Below are positions 11,093 through 21,164 of a DNA stretch of 64,000 nucleotides, one piece after another. Position numbers and translations under genes: made by a program. The notes beneath the pieces were generated by a model. It was not told where the DNA came from and searched no databases. It worked only from the letters and a program-made list of their open reading frames with translations. This stretch comes from Triticum aestivum (Eukaryota > Streptophyta > Magnoliopsida > Poales > Poaceae), in the NCBI RefSeq assembly GCF_018294505.1, contig NC_057808.1:223341325-223405324 (forward strand), read 5' to 3'. Positions within the stretch are counted from its first letter, which is position 1. Each line of letters begins with the position of its first letter.

Positions 11093-12125
11093 CTAAATCA
11101 ACAAGGCATGTTGGGAGAAAAAGTAGCTATCTGGAGCATGCAACATTCCGATCATTTTGTGCAGTTCCACTAAAATAGAGCTGAGCGTCCCTGTTCCAAA
11201 GATTTTAAGTGTGATTACAATAATAGAGGACTTCTGATGAAACAATAAACACACTAATAGAAGCCGGTCACCTTTGCAGTCTCTCTTAAGACTAACTAGT
11301 TGGAGAAGATTAAGCAAATAGTTGGAGAAGATTAGGCTCAGAGTTGGATGAGGAGGATAGAGCAAAACCAATCTCCCTTTGTGCAGTCGCACTAAAATGT
11401 AGAGACGTTGCCCGTGTGACATTTTAGTACAACTCCACAAAACACTCTTAAGAAAAAAGTGATTTGTGCAGTTCACCAAAAGGTCGCAATAGCAACGAGG
11501 TGAAATGGATAGCCCTGTTTGCAAAAAGAGGTAGAAAGGAAACAATTACTAGCCAATAATAGTTGATGACACATACGACGACAAAAATAAGCATATTCCT
11601 TGTCCTAAGGGAAGATAACAACATGGTTGTGTTTGTCTAAAATGGTGTGAGGACGAGATTGCAATATGGAAAGTACGCCAGACGAGCTACGTTTTGGGCA
11701 AAGAACTATGGAAGATCCACATGCAAGATTTTCCACATGCAACGACGTGGGAAGACGGGCAGGGGAGCAAGGCCGGAGGGGATACCTGGGGGTCGTCGGG
11801 ATGTAACTAGGTGAGCAGCGGCGGGCGGGATCTGCCCATACTGCGGCAGCGAGCAGGTGGCGTAGGCCCTGCCCCACCGGAGCTTGGTCAGAGAGAACGG
11901 CGGGTACCGCAGATCGGGACATGCTGCCTCGGCGCCGTCGAACGGAGAAACGATGCACACCCTCCCTTTCCGCCGACGGACGGGATGCGGCCGGATCAGT
12001 GACCAACGGTGAGAGAGAGAGGCCACCGCCGCCTTGTGTGAGATACTCTGAAGAGAGATAAACCCAGGCAGGCAGGCTCCATTGTATATAGTGGAGCGGA
12101 CTACCTTTTTCCCCATAAAAATCAT
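11093..12125 (-). other. candidate transcribed unit or gene fragment, minus strand
   Basis: Read on the minus strand, ctatatacaa near 12090 could be a TATA box. It is followed by a GC-rich segment (about 12060-11780) open in two frames, then CCCAG/GTATCC near 11790, which fits a splice donor. Near 11519 a pyrimidine-rich stretch ends in GCAAACAG, like an acceptor. The downstream part repeats a short phrase, actgcacaaa, three times (near 11160, 11380 and 11465, as its complement on +), each beside ttttagtg-like sequence. The translations match no family I know. It could be a host exon pair, a non-coding transcript or a captured fragment. Confidence 0.3.
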
Positions 12126-13780
12126 TTTATATTTGTGTACGTGCCATTGAGCGATATAAATTTATTTAAAAATAACGCGCCAACGCATCAAGTCAAAGTT
12201 CGTTTCATGCACGCATTGAAATTAGCACGTGGGCTGCCATTTCGTACAGAAATGAGCTCCACGGTGTACCCGCGCGGTTGTAGCTGGGCACGAAGCGTGA
12301 GTACGTGCACCTATTCTCTTCTTGTACGTACACCACCTACGTGGGTTGAGTGAGAGAGATACAAACATAGAGAGATATAGTGTGTGGGTTCGTGAGTGTT
12401 TTTTGGGGGGGGGGGGTTGAGAAATAGACAAGCAATATATGTGGATGATATTTCAATCAAAAAATGTAACATATGCAATGTGTGTGAAATAGAGTCCTGG
12501 ATATATCATATATATAGAGGGGCGATCCACGAGAAGAGAGTGGAGGTATCATTGGCTTGAGGTATCCATAGAATCGAAGAGAGGGATGATGTGTGTGTGT
12601 GTGTGTGTGCGTGCGTGCGCGCGCGATCGATAAAGAGTGCCATCGAATTTGTTTGTGCCCACATCAAAGATATAGGGTGGCTGGCCTACTGGAACGTGAG
12701 AGGGGAGAGGTGCAGTTTGTCTCTGTGGCATGGATACCTACCTACAGCGCTCGACTATCGGTGTGTGGTGAGGGGCGGGGTGGGGGGAGACCTAATTAAC
12801 TATAGAGGTACAATGGCTGGTATATGTGTGGAGGAGGAGAGAGGCCTACCTTATGTATTGAGGGAGATCGATCGGCATCCATGCATATGTGTAGGAGAGG
12901 AATAAGGTTGGGAGAGAGACAGAGCTAGAGTGTTGGAGGGGGTGGTGGTGGAGTTGCTTCTAACAAATGGTGGGAGATGCTTTGCTAGACAAACGTAGGG
13001 CACGCCTGCAATATCAATAAGAAAGGGGATGGCTGCCTGTCTGTGCACGTGCGTGTGAGAGACGGGCCAGGAGGCATGCACGAATGATGAGGGGGGACGA
13101 TATGGCTGTGGTAAGCAGACGTAACTACATAGGAAGATCAATCTTCCTTTGTCAGAGAAAGGAGAGACATAACTTATGAGGTACGTCGATCGATGGGTGG
13201 GGGGGGGAAATAGTTAAAGTCGACCTAGGTACATGTAGGGAGATCGATCGGTATACATGCATGTATGTGTTAGAAGCAAATAAGGCCCGGGGAGAAGGAT
13301 AGAGAGAGAGAGGGATGCATCTAGGAGGTGGTGCGAGAGGCATACTATATCGAGGGGGAAGGAGTGTGCGAGTACGAGATCGATGAAAAGAGGGGTGGGA
13401 GTGAAGCATGGATGGTGAGAAGAGAAGAGGGAAAGCTTGTGTTTGTGGTAGGGACACCTGGCTAGAGAGGTATATCGATCGATGTGTGCCGTAAAGAAGG
13501 AGCTGGGGGGCCTACACACACAGTGGGTGAACGACCTAAAGTGAAAAGACGAATTTGTGCGATGGAGCTAGAGAATGCTGAGGGAGGGTGAGAGGGATGC
13601 GGGCGTGTGCATGCACAAGAGAAAGTTAGTGCTAGCTACAAAGATAAGAGGATTGTGTGGGTGTAAAAGACGAACAGAGATCATAATTCATTATAAAAAG
13701 TGAATTCGGATATCTGAAGAATTTATCAGTGTTTTAAATCAACGTATGCGTGAATATATATAACGGTGATACACATGGTG
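12126..13780. other. purine-rich low-complexity tract with GATCGATC motifs
   Basis: The tract is dense in GAGAGA, GTGTGT and GATCGATCG words, with a G run at 12404-12417. Two diverged copies of one segment share gagatcgatcgg, atgcat and aataagg in the same order (about 12860-12915 and 13228-13290). The many overlapping open frames on both strands follow from composition and are not supported as genes. Confidence 0.5.
12590..12625. repeat. (TG)n/(GC)n microsatellite
   Basis: About ten TG units followed by gcgtgcgtgcgcgcgcg, running into GATCGATC. Confidence 0.85.
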
Positions 13781-13818
13781 TGGTTATGAACATGTTATAC
13801 TACATATAATATATTTTA

Positions 13819-14020
13819 TCTCTACTCTTATAAAAAACAGAGTTGTTGATGATGGTGTGCTTGCCATCCTGCAATATAGGCCGTCCGATTTATATCTGAC
13901 GGATAGGAAGGAAACTATGGCAATTTTAAAAAAAGATACCCACACCCCTCTCCATATTTGCAAATAAGGCCTCCCCTCGATCATCTTGATGTTCCGTGGA
14001 ATGCATGGGCATCTTGCTAG
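13819..14020 (+). mobile_element. non-autonomous Helitron, 202 bp
   Basis: The 5' end TCTCTACTCTTATAAAAA is preceded by A. The 3' end is a short hairpin (ccgtg, loop, catgg) 9 to 12 bases before CTAG, which is followed by T. These are the Helitron hallmarks: insertion between A and T, 5' TC, a 3' hairpin then CTRR, and no target duplication or terminal inverted repeat. The 3' end is a decayed version of the grass form ending in GGGCATTTTGCTAG. There is no helicase. Confidence 0.68.
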
Positions 14021-14061
14021 TACTACATATAACATATAGAACATTGATTATAATTTGGGCT

Positions 14062-14222
14062 TGTTAGAAGGGAGAGAGGGATTGATTTGGTGGAATATTT
14101 CGTTGTATTGCTTGAGCCTCGTGGGCATATATATAGGAGTACATGATCAACTTGGAGTACAAGACAAGCCATAATAATTCCTAGTCTATCTTATGTTTCC
14201 TAACTAATCACGATACTCAACA
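14062..14222 (-). repeat. 3' LTR (minus orientation), 161 bp
   Basis: Identical to 16614-16774. On the minus strand it contains a TATA-like ctatatatatg. It is followed by CCCCCCCC (14223-14230), the complement of the polypurine tract, and then the N gap. Confidence 0.9.
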
Positions 14223-14230
14223 CCCCCCCC

Positions 14231-14490
14231 NNNNNNNNNNNNNNNNNNNNNNNNNNNNNNNNNNNNNNNNNNNNNNNNNNNNNNNNNNNNNNNNNNNNNN
14301 NNNNNNNNNNNNNNNNNNNNNNNNNNNNNNNNNNNNNNNNNNNNNNNNNNNNNNNNNNNNNNNNNNNNNNNNNNNNNNNNNNNNNNNNNNNNNNNNNNNN
14401 NNNNNNNNNNNNNNNNNNNNNNNNNNNNNNNNNNNNNNNNNNNNNNNNNNNNNNNNNNNNNNNNNNNNNNNNNNNNNNNNNNNNNNNNNN
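14231..14490. other. assembly gap, 260 N
   Basis: A run of N inside the minus-strand LTR element. The true length and content are unknown. Frames drawn across it are not real evidence. Confidence 1.
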
Positions 14491-14734
14491 CGCAGACGGT
14501 GAGACTGGAGAAGAATCCGAAGGCAAGCCGACGAACACCCCCCACAGTCGTAACGGTCGATGCATCGCGGACTCGTGGCTAGAGTGGAAACCGACGAGAT
14601 TGCTCAAGCAGGCGGTACCCCTTTGTGCCGTTTGTCGATGTAGCTGAGAGCGTGAGTGGTGGAGCCGTGGTCGAGGTAGCCGTGCGAAGAATGTCGTGGT
14701 CGATGTCGAGTCGGGGTAGCCGGTGTCGAGGAAG

Positions 14735-15784
14735 TCACTGTGGAGCCGCGGGCGCAACGGGGCGCCGAGTTAGCATGGGCGCAGTGGTGTCGAAGTAGGG
14801 GTACGCCGAGAAGAAAATGTTGTTGACGACGCGTCGCGGTGGGTTTGCCAAGCCCGGGGACACATCGTGGACGAAGGCACGCACCGGTGTTGCCAGCACC
14901 GGGCATGCGTAGACGGACGAAGACGAAGTTGACGAAGCGCCGACCAGGCTTGCCAGGCCCGGGGACACGTCGTGGATGAAATCACGCATCGGTGTTGCCA
15001 GCACCGGGCATGCGTAGACAAGGGACCTGCACGAGCTGTACGCCATGTCAGAGAAGTCGGAGAGGCCAGCAGAGAAGGACTCGACGACGGTTGCGGCGCC
15101 AATCAGCGCGGGGCCAATGTCGCCCGCGGTTGTCGGAGTAGATGAAGCGGTCGGGGTAGATGACAGCGACGCTGGCGACGAGCTGGTGCTAGATGAAGAC
15201 GAAGGGGGTGGACGGGCGGCGGCGGTGCTCGAAGTAGGCGAAGAACCCTGACAGTGTGACGAAGACCGGCACGGACGGTGGTGTTCCCGCGTCAAGGGAA
15301 ACGGCGCGGCGCATACCACGGGAGGTCGACGTGCGGTGACGGCGGAGTGGACCTCAGGTCGCGGCGCTACGGCCTGAAGGGGCGACGCAGCGGCGGCAGG
15401 CAGGTCGGGGCGACGGCTGGAAGACCTCGGGGAGGCTGCAGGGACCGCGGGCCGCGACGCTGCGGCCCGAAGGGGCGACGCAACGGCCGTTCGCGAGTCG
15501 GTGCAACCGCGGGGACGGCCTCGGGCGGCGGCGGAGACCGCGTATCGCGGCACTACGACCCGAAGGGGCGACGCACGAGTCGATGAAGCCGCGAGGAGAA
15601 CCACGGCGTGGCGGCGCTGCGGCCCGACGGGGCGACGCAGCGGCAAACCGATGCTCGATCGGCGGAGAGGCCCGCGGTACTCGGGACAATCTTCACGGGA
15701 ACTGCGGAGGCGCGCGTAACCGACAGGCCAGGTCGGTCGCGTGGCGTAGATGAGGCGGATGGCAAGCGGCAAGCGGGTGATCAA
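14735..15784 (-). other. GC-rich cargo with a 349-codon open frame, unknown
   Basis: A minus-strand frame from 15784 to 14735 is open for 349 codons, but the segment is so GC-rich that other frames on both strands are open too, so coding is unproven. It contains a 105-bp tandem duplication in frame (14820-15020), giving YACPVLATP..R.F.HDVSPGLA twice, and four copies of a motif like gcccgaaggggcgacgcagc (about 15370, 15465, 15555 and 15620). The middle is Ser/Thr/Pro-rich. I recognise no domain. It may be captured host sequence or the remains of a GC-rich gag-side region. No ATG context or splice sites decide the matter. Confidence 0.3.
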
Positions 15785-16601
15785 GCCGAGCGCGAGCGAG
15801 GTCGGAGACGCCGCTCAGTGGAGGCGGGGTGGCGGCGGAGTCCGCGATGAGGCCGGCGACGATGGAAGGCATGGGACATCGTGCGGACGAGCTTGTCAGC
15901 ACTGGCACCTGGGCTGCCAAAGCAGCGCCAGCGCCCGGGCAGCGAGGCCCGAGCGACCAACGGAGCAGCCGCGCCCGAGTTGAGGCAGCCGACGAGCCTA
16001 ACGTAGCCGAACCGACGCAGCCGAGAACGAGGCCGGCGAGGTAGACCGCCGGGCCGCCGTGCAGACGCGGCGGAGGCGGGTGATGTGGATCGATGGGCGG
16101 GCCGGCGGGCGAGCGACGGCTATGATTGGCCAACGCTTGGCGCGAGGCCGCCGGGTCGGGGCGATGCAGGTGTCCCGATCGGAGCAGGGCGGTGACGGCT
16201 GGCGCAGGGCGACGGGCGGACCGACGCGTGGACCGCGGCTGGCCCTGACGGGCCGCCTCGGCGCGCGTGGCCGCCGGGTCGGAGGAGAGGCGGCTGGTCG
16301 CGTCGGGGTCGAAGTAGAGGTGCACGAGGGTCGACGGCGGCAGCGGGCGACGCAAACCGATCAAGAATAGATTGGAAAACCAAAAAGAAAAATGCCGATC
16401 AAAACGACCGGCGAGAGAGCGAAAAAACCCGGAGCAAGGGCTCGGGGAAAAGACTCTCTAGGGCAGCCGGCTAACACAGCCGACGGACGAACCCTAGGTA
16501 CGGGCGGCGCGGCCCCCGGCGGCGGTCATGGAGGCCAACCGCCCCAGGGGCGGCGCGCGGGTGCGGAAGCGGCGGTGGCAGCTGGGGTTTGGATCGTGAT
16601 T

Positions 16602-16613
16602 AGGCTGATACCA
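16602..16613 (-). other. primer binding site, initiator tRNA-Met type (variant)
   Basis: On the minus strand it reads TGGTATCAGCCT directly beside the LTR. The first nine bases match the usual TGGTATCAGAGC; the end differs. Confidence 0.65.
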
Positions 16614-16774
16614 TGTTAGAAGGGAGAGAGGGATTGATTTGGTGGAATATTTCGTTGTATTGCTTGAGCCTCGTGGGCATATATATAGGAGTACATGATC
16701 AACTTGGAGTACAAGACAAGCCATAATAATTCCTAGTCTATCTTATGTTTCCTAACTAATCACGATACTCAACA
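16614..16774 (-). repeat. 5' LTR (minus orientation), 161 bp
   Basis: Identical to 14062-14222, with the GGGCT duplication directly outside (16775-16779). Confidence 0.9.
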
Positions 16775-16779
16775 GGGCT

Positions 16780-17553
16780 AATGCGTGGCTTTTGCAGCTC
16801 AGGGCTAAAAACTTGTCATAATGTAGGGGCGGGGCACTATACTTGTGTGATAAACACGGTGTACGTATGGAACATGGTTTAGATTATGAATATATAGTTA
16901 GTACATCAAATGTACTATTATTTGGAATCAACATCAAGTGTATTCAAAACATTGAATTTGAGTTCATATAGTACACATAGTTCATATCTATCTCTATAGT
17001 AATCATGTGGTGTGTTGTTAAGGTAATACACGAATGATAGTTGAAGTTGGCAACAATCATGATTATAGATTCTTTTTGAAATAGAGAAACGAATTCAAAT
17101 TCAATTCGAATTGTAGCGTTAGTATAGACATTTGGAATGCACTAAAATGTTGGTATGAGTAGGTTACATGCATTATACAGCCAACGAAAAAAATTAATTG
17201 GACATAACATGGATTCATAGCTTTGAATAGCATTTGTATAGTAAAACGGGACAAGACTCTCTCTTTGTGTGGTGTGAATAGTTTTTTTTCGATTTTTTTC
17301 GTTCTCGGAAGTGCGAACTAATTTGCTACGTACAAGTACAATATTACACGTTAGGCTTGTCCCTAAAATTCAACCCGCGCCTTGTTATATCCCGAAAATT
17401 CAGATATCATGCTCCCAAAACTGGCACCTTCACAACCCGTGCCTTGCTACCCGAAATTACAACGCATGCGAAAACTCCCTCCAGCTGCCAAATACCGACA
17501 CGCGAAATCCCCCTTCTAACCCTGAGCCGAAAGGGCCACTAGTTCAAATCGGT
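16780..17553. other. unannotated AT-rich sequence
   Basis: This continues the sequence interrupted by the minus-strand LTR element. I see no terminal repeats, coherent frames or RNA genes. Confidence 0.3.
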
Positions 17554-18300
17554 TGGCGTACTTTTGTAACACACCCTACATTTTGGACAAGCGCGTCCCT
17601 AAGTCATGGTTCCCCCTCCCATCGCCTCCTTTTCGCCATTCGAAATCCCAGGCCGCCATAACCTCTCTGATCCAGCCGCGAAACCCCACCCTCCTCCATC
17701 CGCCACCTCACCGCTGCCCAGCCGTAGCCTCTTCCCCGACGACTTTGTCCACCGCAACAGCTCGACGTCCCTCATCCACCTCCCAGATGAGGATCCGTCG
17801 TCCATCTCATCGTCCCGCCGGTTCAGCCGCCCCGTCCTCCACCTCTAAGGACCTGCTCTGATGATTGCCTTGTCTATCACGGCTGCTCCATCCCCACACT
17901 GCCGTGTTAGCCTGCTCCACCGGAACCGCGACATCCTCACCGACTCCTCGGATGAAGCCGAGGCCTACTCAGCGCCACCAAAGAGATTGTACACTCATCG
18001 CATCGCACCTTCTCCTTAACTCGACCTCCCGGAGCCGACGGTGCTCCATCCTGCACCCCCATGGAACGGCTACCTCGAAGCTGGCGCCGCGGGCGACATC
18101 TCCACGGCAGCTCTCCCCCAGTGCGAGGACCCTTCGGCGGCGGTGTCCATACCAGCCGGATCTGCTGCTGCTGCTCCGGCTCTCGCTCGCTCGCGCTGCT
18201 GCTCCGGCTCTCGCTCACTCGTTCGTGTTGCTGCTGCTGCTCTCCCCCTCGGTGTCGTGGGGATCGCCGGAGAAAAAGCTCGGCGCAGGGGGGGGCTAGA
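17554..18300 (+). pseudogene. exon-like GC-rich sequence, first of three related segments
   Basis: Pro/Ser-rich open frames run in more than one phase. The segment ends with a phrase, gatgaagccgaggcctactc then agattgtacactcatcgcat (about 17951-18003), that recurs in altered form at about 19080-19125 (gatgttgaggaagacacgg, aggttgtacacttgtcgcat) and again across the Copia insertion (aatgaacctgaggagtacac at 19739, gagaggtcgcactc after 46714). I read these as diverged duplicate exons of the gene whose later exons lie at 46714-50041. CTG-rich and GC-rich simple sequence follows. No start codon is assigned. Confidence 0.35.
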
Positions 18301-18318
18301 GGGCTGGCCGGGGCGGCG

Positions 18319-18388
18319 GCGGACCGGCGGCGGGGAGTTGTTTCGGGGCGGCAGCGGACCGGCGGTGGGGAGTTGTTTCGGGGTGGCG
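18319..18388. repeat. 35-bp tandem duplication
   Basis: Two adjacent copies (18319-18353 and 18354-18388) of a GC-rich unit containing gcggaccggcgg and ggggagttgtttcgggg. They differ at a few bases. Confidence 0.8.
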
Positions 18389-18626
18389 AGGCGGCGCGGG
18401 GGCCGGCGGTTCGGCCGGTGGTGGCTGGCGGCTCAAGGGGGTGTAGGTTGAAGATGAACTGCAGGCCCTCCCTAAACTACATGTGAAGTGCCTCTCTGCT
18501 AGCATTGCATTCAGTTTCGATAGTAACATTAAGATTCCATAGTAAATTTGAGTTTCGACAGTTAAGTTCAAAGTCAATAGTTTGTACCACATCTGTTGTA
18601 GTTAGGTGGTTTTTGGTGATGTAAAT

Positions 18627-18827
18627 TTTACGAGCATAATTGGTTTGGTGCCAAAAATAGGCATGGCAATGTTTGGCATTGTGCCAAATATTCGCTACTA
18701 CTTGGTTGGTTACTGAGTTGTCTTGCCTATCTCACATAAAGTTGCCAGTATTTGGCAAGTCTTGGTATTTGGCAATTCCAACATTTGGCTAGCCAAATAT
18801 TGGCAGCAAAACAATCATGCTCGTAAA
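18627..18827. mobile_element. inverted-repeat MITE-like element, 201 bp, superfamily unassigned
   Basis: The ends tttacgagcataattggttt and aaaacaatcatgctcgtaaa are inverted repeats. The interior is rich in repeated tttggca/tgccaaa words that extend the pairing. No clear target duplication could be read, so hAT and Harbinger origins both remain possible. There is no coding capacity. Confidence 0.5.
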
Positions 18828-18924
18828 TCTATCACTTTTTCGTAATGTATTTTGCATCATCTATAGGAGATGCTATTAGAACCTCACTTGAGATTAACGA
18901 TGTCTGTCTTGTGCTGCTTCAGCC

Positions 18925-19130
18925 TTGACATCTTACGGCTCACCAGATGTGCTCCAACGACGGAACGATTCATCACAACAGAGCAGTGCCCTGGACGCCG
19001 TCTACAGATTCCTTAGATCTTCCTCCACACCTCCGACAGCCACCTCTGCCTCAACTTCTTCAGCGACCAACCCAATGATGTTGAGGAAGACACGGCTACG
19101 GCAAACAGGTTGTACACTTGTCGCATCACT
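18925..19130 (+). pseudogene. exon-like segment, second related copy
   Basis: It follows a pyrimidine-rich stretch ending in TTCAG (18922), which could be a splice acceptor. It encodes a Ser/Thr-rich stretch ending in a phrase related to the first segment's end (see 17554-18300). The frame is open to 19245 but the function is unknown. Confidence 0.3.
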
Positions 19131-19159
19131 TATTACTCTACATTCATGTCGATCCATTA

Positions 19160-19544
19160 GAGCTATTTTGGTTCAACGGAAAAACATAGCGATAGGAAAT
19201 TTTTCTATGGCACTCTACTATTCAATTAGTCATGCATTTTGTTGAAAGGAATGGAGCAAAACATCCACCTAGACCTACTTTTAAAAATCCCATGCATGAA
19301 AACAAGACCAAGTGCATTAGTGGCAGAATAACATTCAAACTGTACATGCTTTCATATGGTTTCACTTTATTTTGGCCATGTTTCTTTGCATTCCTCTACT
19401 CCTTCAATTCCTGTGAACCATATACCCAAGTTGACAGAAATCCTGTGTTCACAAATGATCTGTTTCCCATGTGCATTCCTAACCTATTCCGGTGTTTTTC
19501 CTCCTATCCCTGCATTTTTAGAATCATGCAAGCCAAATGAGCCC
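19160..19544. mobile_element. Tourist/Harbinger-like MITE, about 385 bp
   Basis: TTA is present on both sides (19157-19159 and 19545-19547), the PIF/Harbinger target duplication. The ends gagctattttggtt and agccaaatgagccc are imperfect inverted repeats (10 of 14 positions pair). There is no transposase. Confidence 0.6.
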
Positions 19545-19589
19545 TTACAGAATTACTTCAGTTACAGGTAGGTGTTGAAGAAAACTTTG

Positions 19590-19765
19590 TGCGGTTTGTC
19601 CTGCTCCTGTCGCGACGTCGTCCACCTCACCTGAGCTGCTCCATCGACAGAAGCATCCACCAAACCGGACATCACGACTCCTGACCGTCTTTCGCCGCCG
19701 GCAGCCACCGCAACGGCATCACCATCATCGACTCAGCAAATGAACCTGAGGAGTACACGGGTCCA
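19590..19765 (+). pseudogene. exon-like segment, third related copy, split by the Copia insertion
   Basis: CTGCTCC, ACGTCGTCCACCTC and the closing aatgaacctgaggagtacac resemble the two upstream segments. The copy is interrupted at 19765 and continues at 46719 (caagagaggtcgcac) after removal of the 27-kb insertion and one GTCCA duplicate. Confidence 0.35.
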
Positions 19766-21098
19766 TGTAAGTGCATCTAGTGCCACTCCTAGTTGGTTTT
19801 GGAGTATTGACGACAAACCTGGTTGAGGGACTAATGTGTTTGTGAGAATTGCAGGATAACACAGGTAGTAGTCCCTCATTGATTCGGTTTACCTACCAGA
19901 GATGACCCCTAAAAATGTGTGAAGACATTGAAGACAACGGTAGTATGTGAAGATATTCACAACAAAGATTATGACTCGGGAAGACATCGCATGAAGACTA
20001 TGGAGTGCAAAGACATAGTTGTTTCATAGTTTCCTTTTCTTCTTTGTTGAGCCATAGGAACCACCGCACTGTTAAGTGGGGTCCAAGTGAACAAAGTCAG
20101 AGTGACTAAAGTGATGCTCAACCAAATCCTATGTCTTCAAGTGAAGACAATGAGAGCAAATCTTATCCAGAGTTGGATGAGTTAGCTTTACTTGTAGCCC
20201 AAGTCAAGCTGCCGCGTGTGTTTGAAATCTGACCGTTGGACACGTGTCAGTTCCTTAGTCACCCAGGGTCATTTTGGACAAATCAAGTCGGGTTGCCTCC
20301 TAGCTATAAATAGCCCACCCCCTACACCATAAATTGGTGGTTGCTCAGAGTTAGTGCACGGCTTTTGTCGTTTGAGAGCAACCCACGTCCGAAGCATTTG
20401 AGAGAAAGATCCTTGCGAGGACAAAGCCCAAAACACCCAGAGCCAAAGAGTGTTAGGCATCACTAAAGTCTTTCTGTCCGCGTGATCTGAAGACTTATTA
20501 CACTTGAGGACTGTGAATCCTCCAGCCGGTTAGGCGTCACGTTCTGAGCATCCAAGAGTCATTGTGGATTGCCGGTGAACAAAGTCTGTGAAGGTTTGGA
20601 AGTCTACCTTGAATACTTACCAAAGTGATTGGGCGAAGACTAAGTGTCCTAAGCTCAAGGGGAATAAGCTGAAGATGTGGTCTTCTGAGTTGAATCCCAG
20701 CCTCCCTAACCAGACGTACAGTTGTCACAGCAACTGGAACTGGTCCAACAAATCCTTGTCCTCACCAAGCAACTGGTTCTATCTCCTCCCTCACTTATTT
20801 ATAGTTTGTATTCGTGAAGTCATTTGCATGCTTGCCTTATCTGTTTGACTTCACTGTGTGACGACTATTGTTGTTTGGCTTCATACTATCTTCCATCCTG
20901 ATCTATACTACCTAGCTGCTACTAGTCTTCGTGCTTTCACTTCATTACTTACTTGACTATGGCTTGTCTAGTGTAGTCTACCTTCCACTGCATATCAATA
21001 GGGTCATTTCTATCGTTTGTCTTCATAGCCCCCGTGTTTTGAAGGCTTCCATAAAAATCACCTATTCACCCCCCTCTAGTCGATAACTAGCACTTTCG
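19766..21098 (+). repeat. 5' LTR of the Sirevirus-like element
   Basis: It begins TGTAAGTGCATCTAGTGCC. The last two bases are CG where the 3' LTR has CA, a terminal point change that would hinder integrase. A TATA-like gctataaatagcc lies near 20303. The two LTRs differ by a few percent by eye. Confidence 0.9.
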
Positions 21099-21100
21099 AT

Positions 21101-21112
21101 TGGTATCAGAGC
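21101..21112 (+). other. primer binding site, initiator tRNA-Met
   Basis: tggtatcagagc starts two bases after the LTR end and is the usual Copia primer site. Confidence 0.88.
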
Positions 21113-21164
21113 AAGGTGCTCCCTTGTTCTGTGCGATTCGGTTTAACCCCCTGGAGTTTTAGCT

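Larger units (their letters stand above)
14062..16774 (-). mobile_element. non-autonomous LTR retrotransposon with 161-bp identical LTRs
   Basis: Two LTRs (14062-14222 and 16614-16774) appear identical base for base. They begin TGTT, end AACA and are flanked by a perfect 5-bp duplication, GGGCT (14057-14061 and 16775-16779). Orientation is minus: gctgatacca next to the right LTR is the complement of an initiator-Met primer site (TGGTATCAGCCT), and a C run beside the left LTR reads as a G-run polypurine tract on the minus strand. The interior is very GC-rich, includes 260 unsequenced bases, and shows no gag, protease, integrase or RT motif. The short LTRs and Met primer suggest a TRIM- or LARD-like Copia derivative. 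Identical LTRs suggest a recent insertion, though 161 bp gives little resolution. Confidence 0.85.

Noticed and set aside
12591..13519. Frames rich in Val-Cys, His or Ser/Pro around the microsatellite
   Set aside because: They are translations of simple repeats and purine-rich tracts on both strands.
14200..14757. Minus-strand open frames running through the N gap
   Set aside because: They are open only because N codons are not stops; the sequence is unknown.
15278..16364. Several long overlapping frames on both strands in the GC-rich element
   Set aside because: High GC removes stop codons in all frames. None shows a recognisable domain, and only the 14735-15784 frame with its in-frame repeats is mentioned.
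17554..18486. Ala/Ser/Pro-rich frames as intact host genes
   Set aside because: Several phases are open at once, composition is simple, and no start or domain could be supported; treated as degenerate exons.
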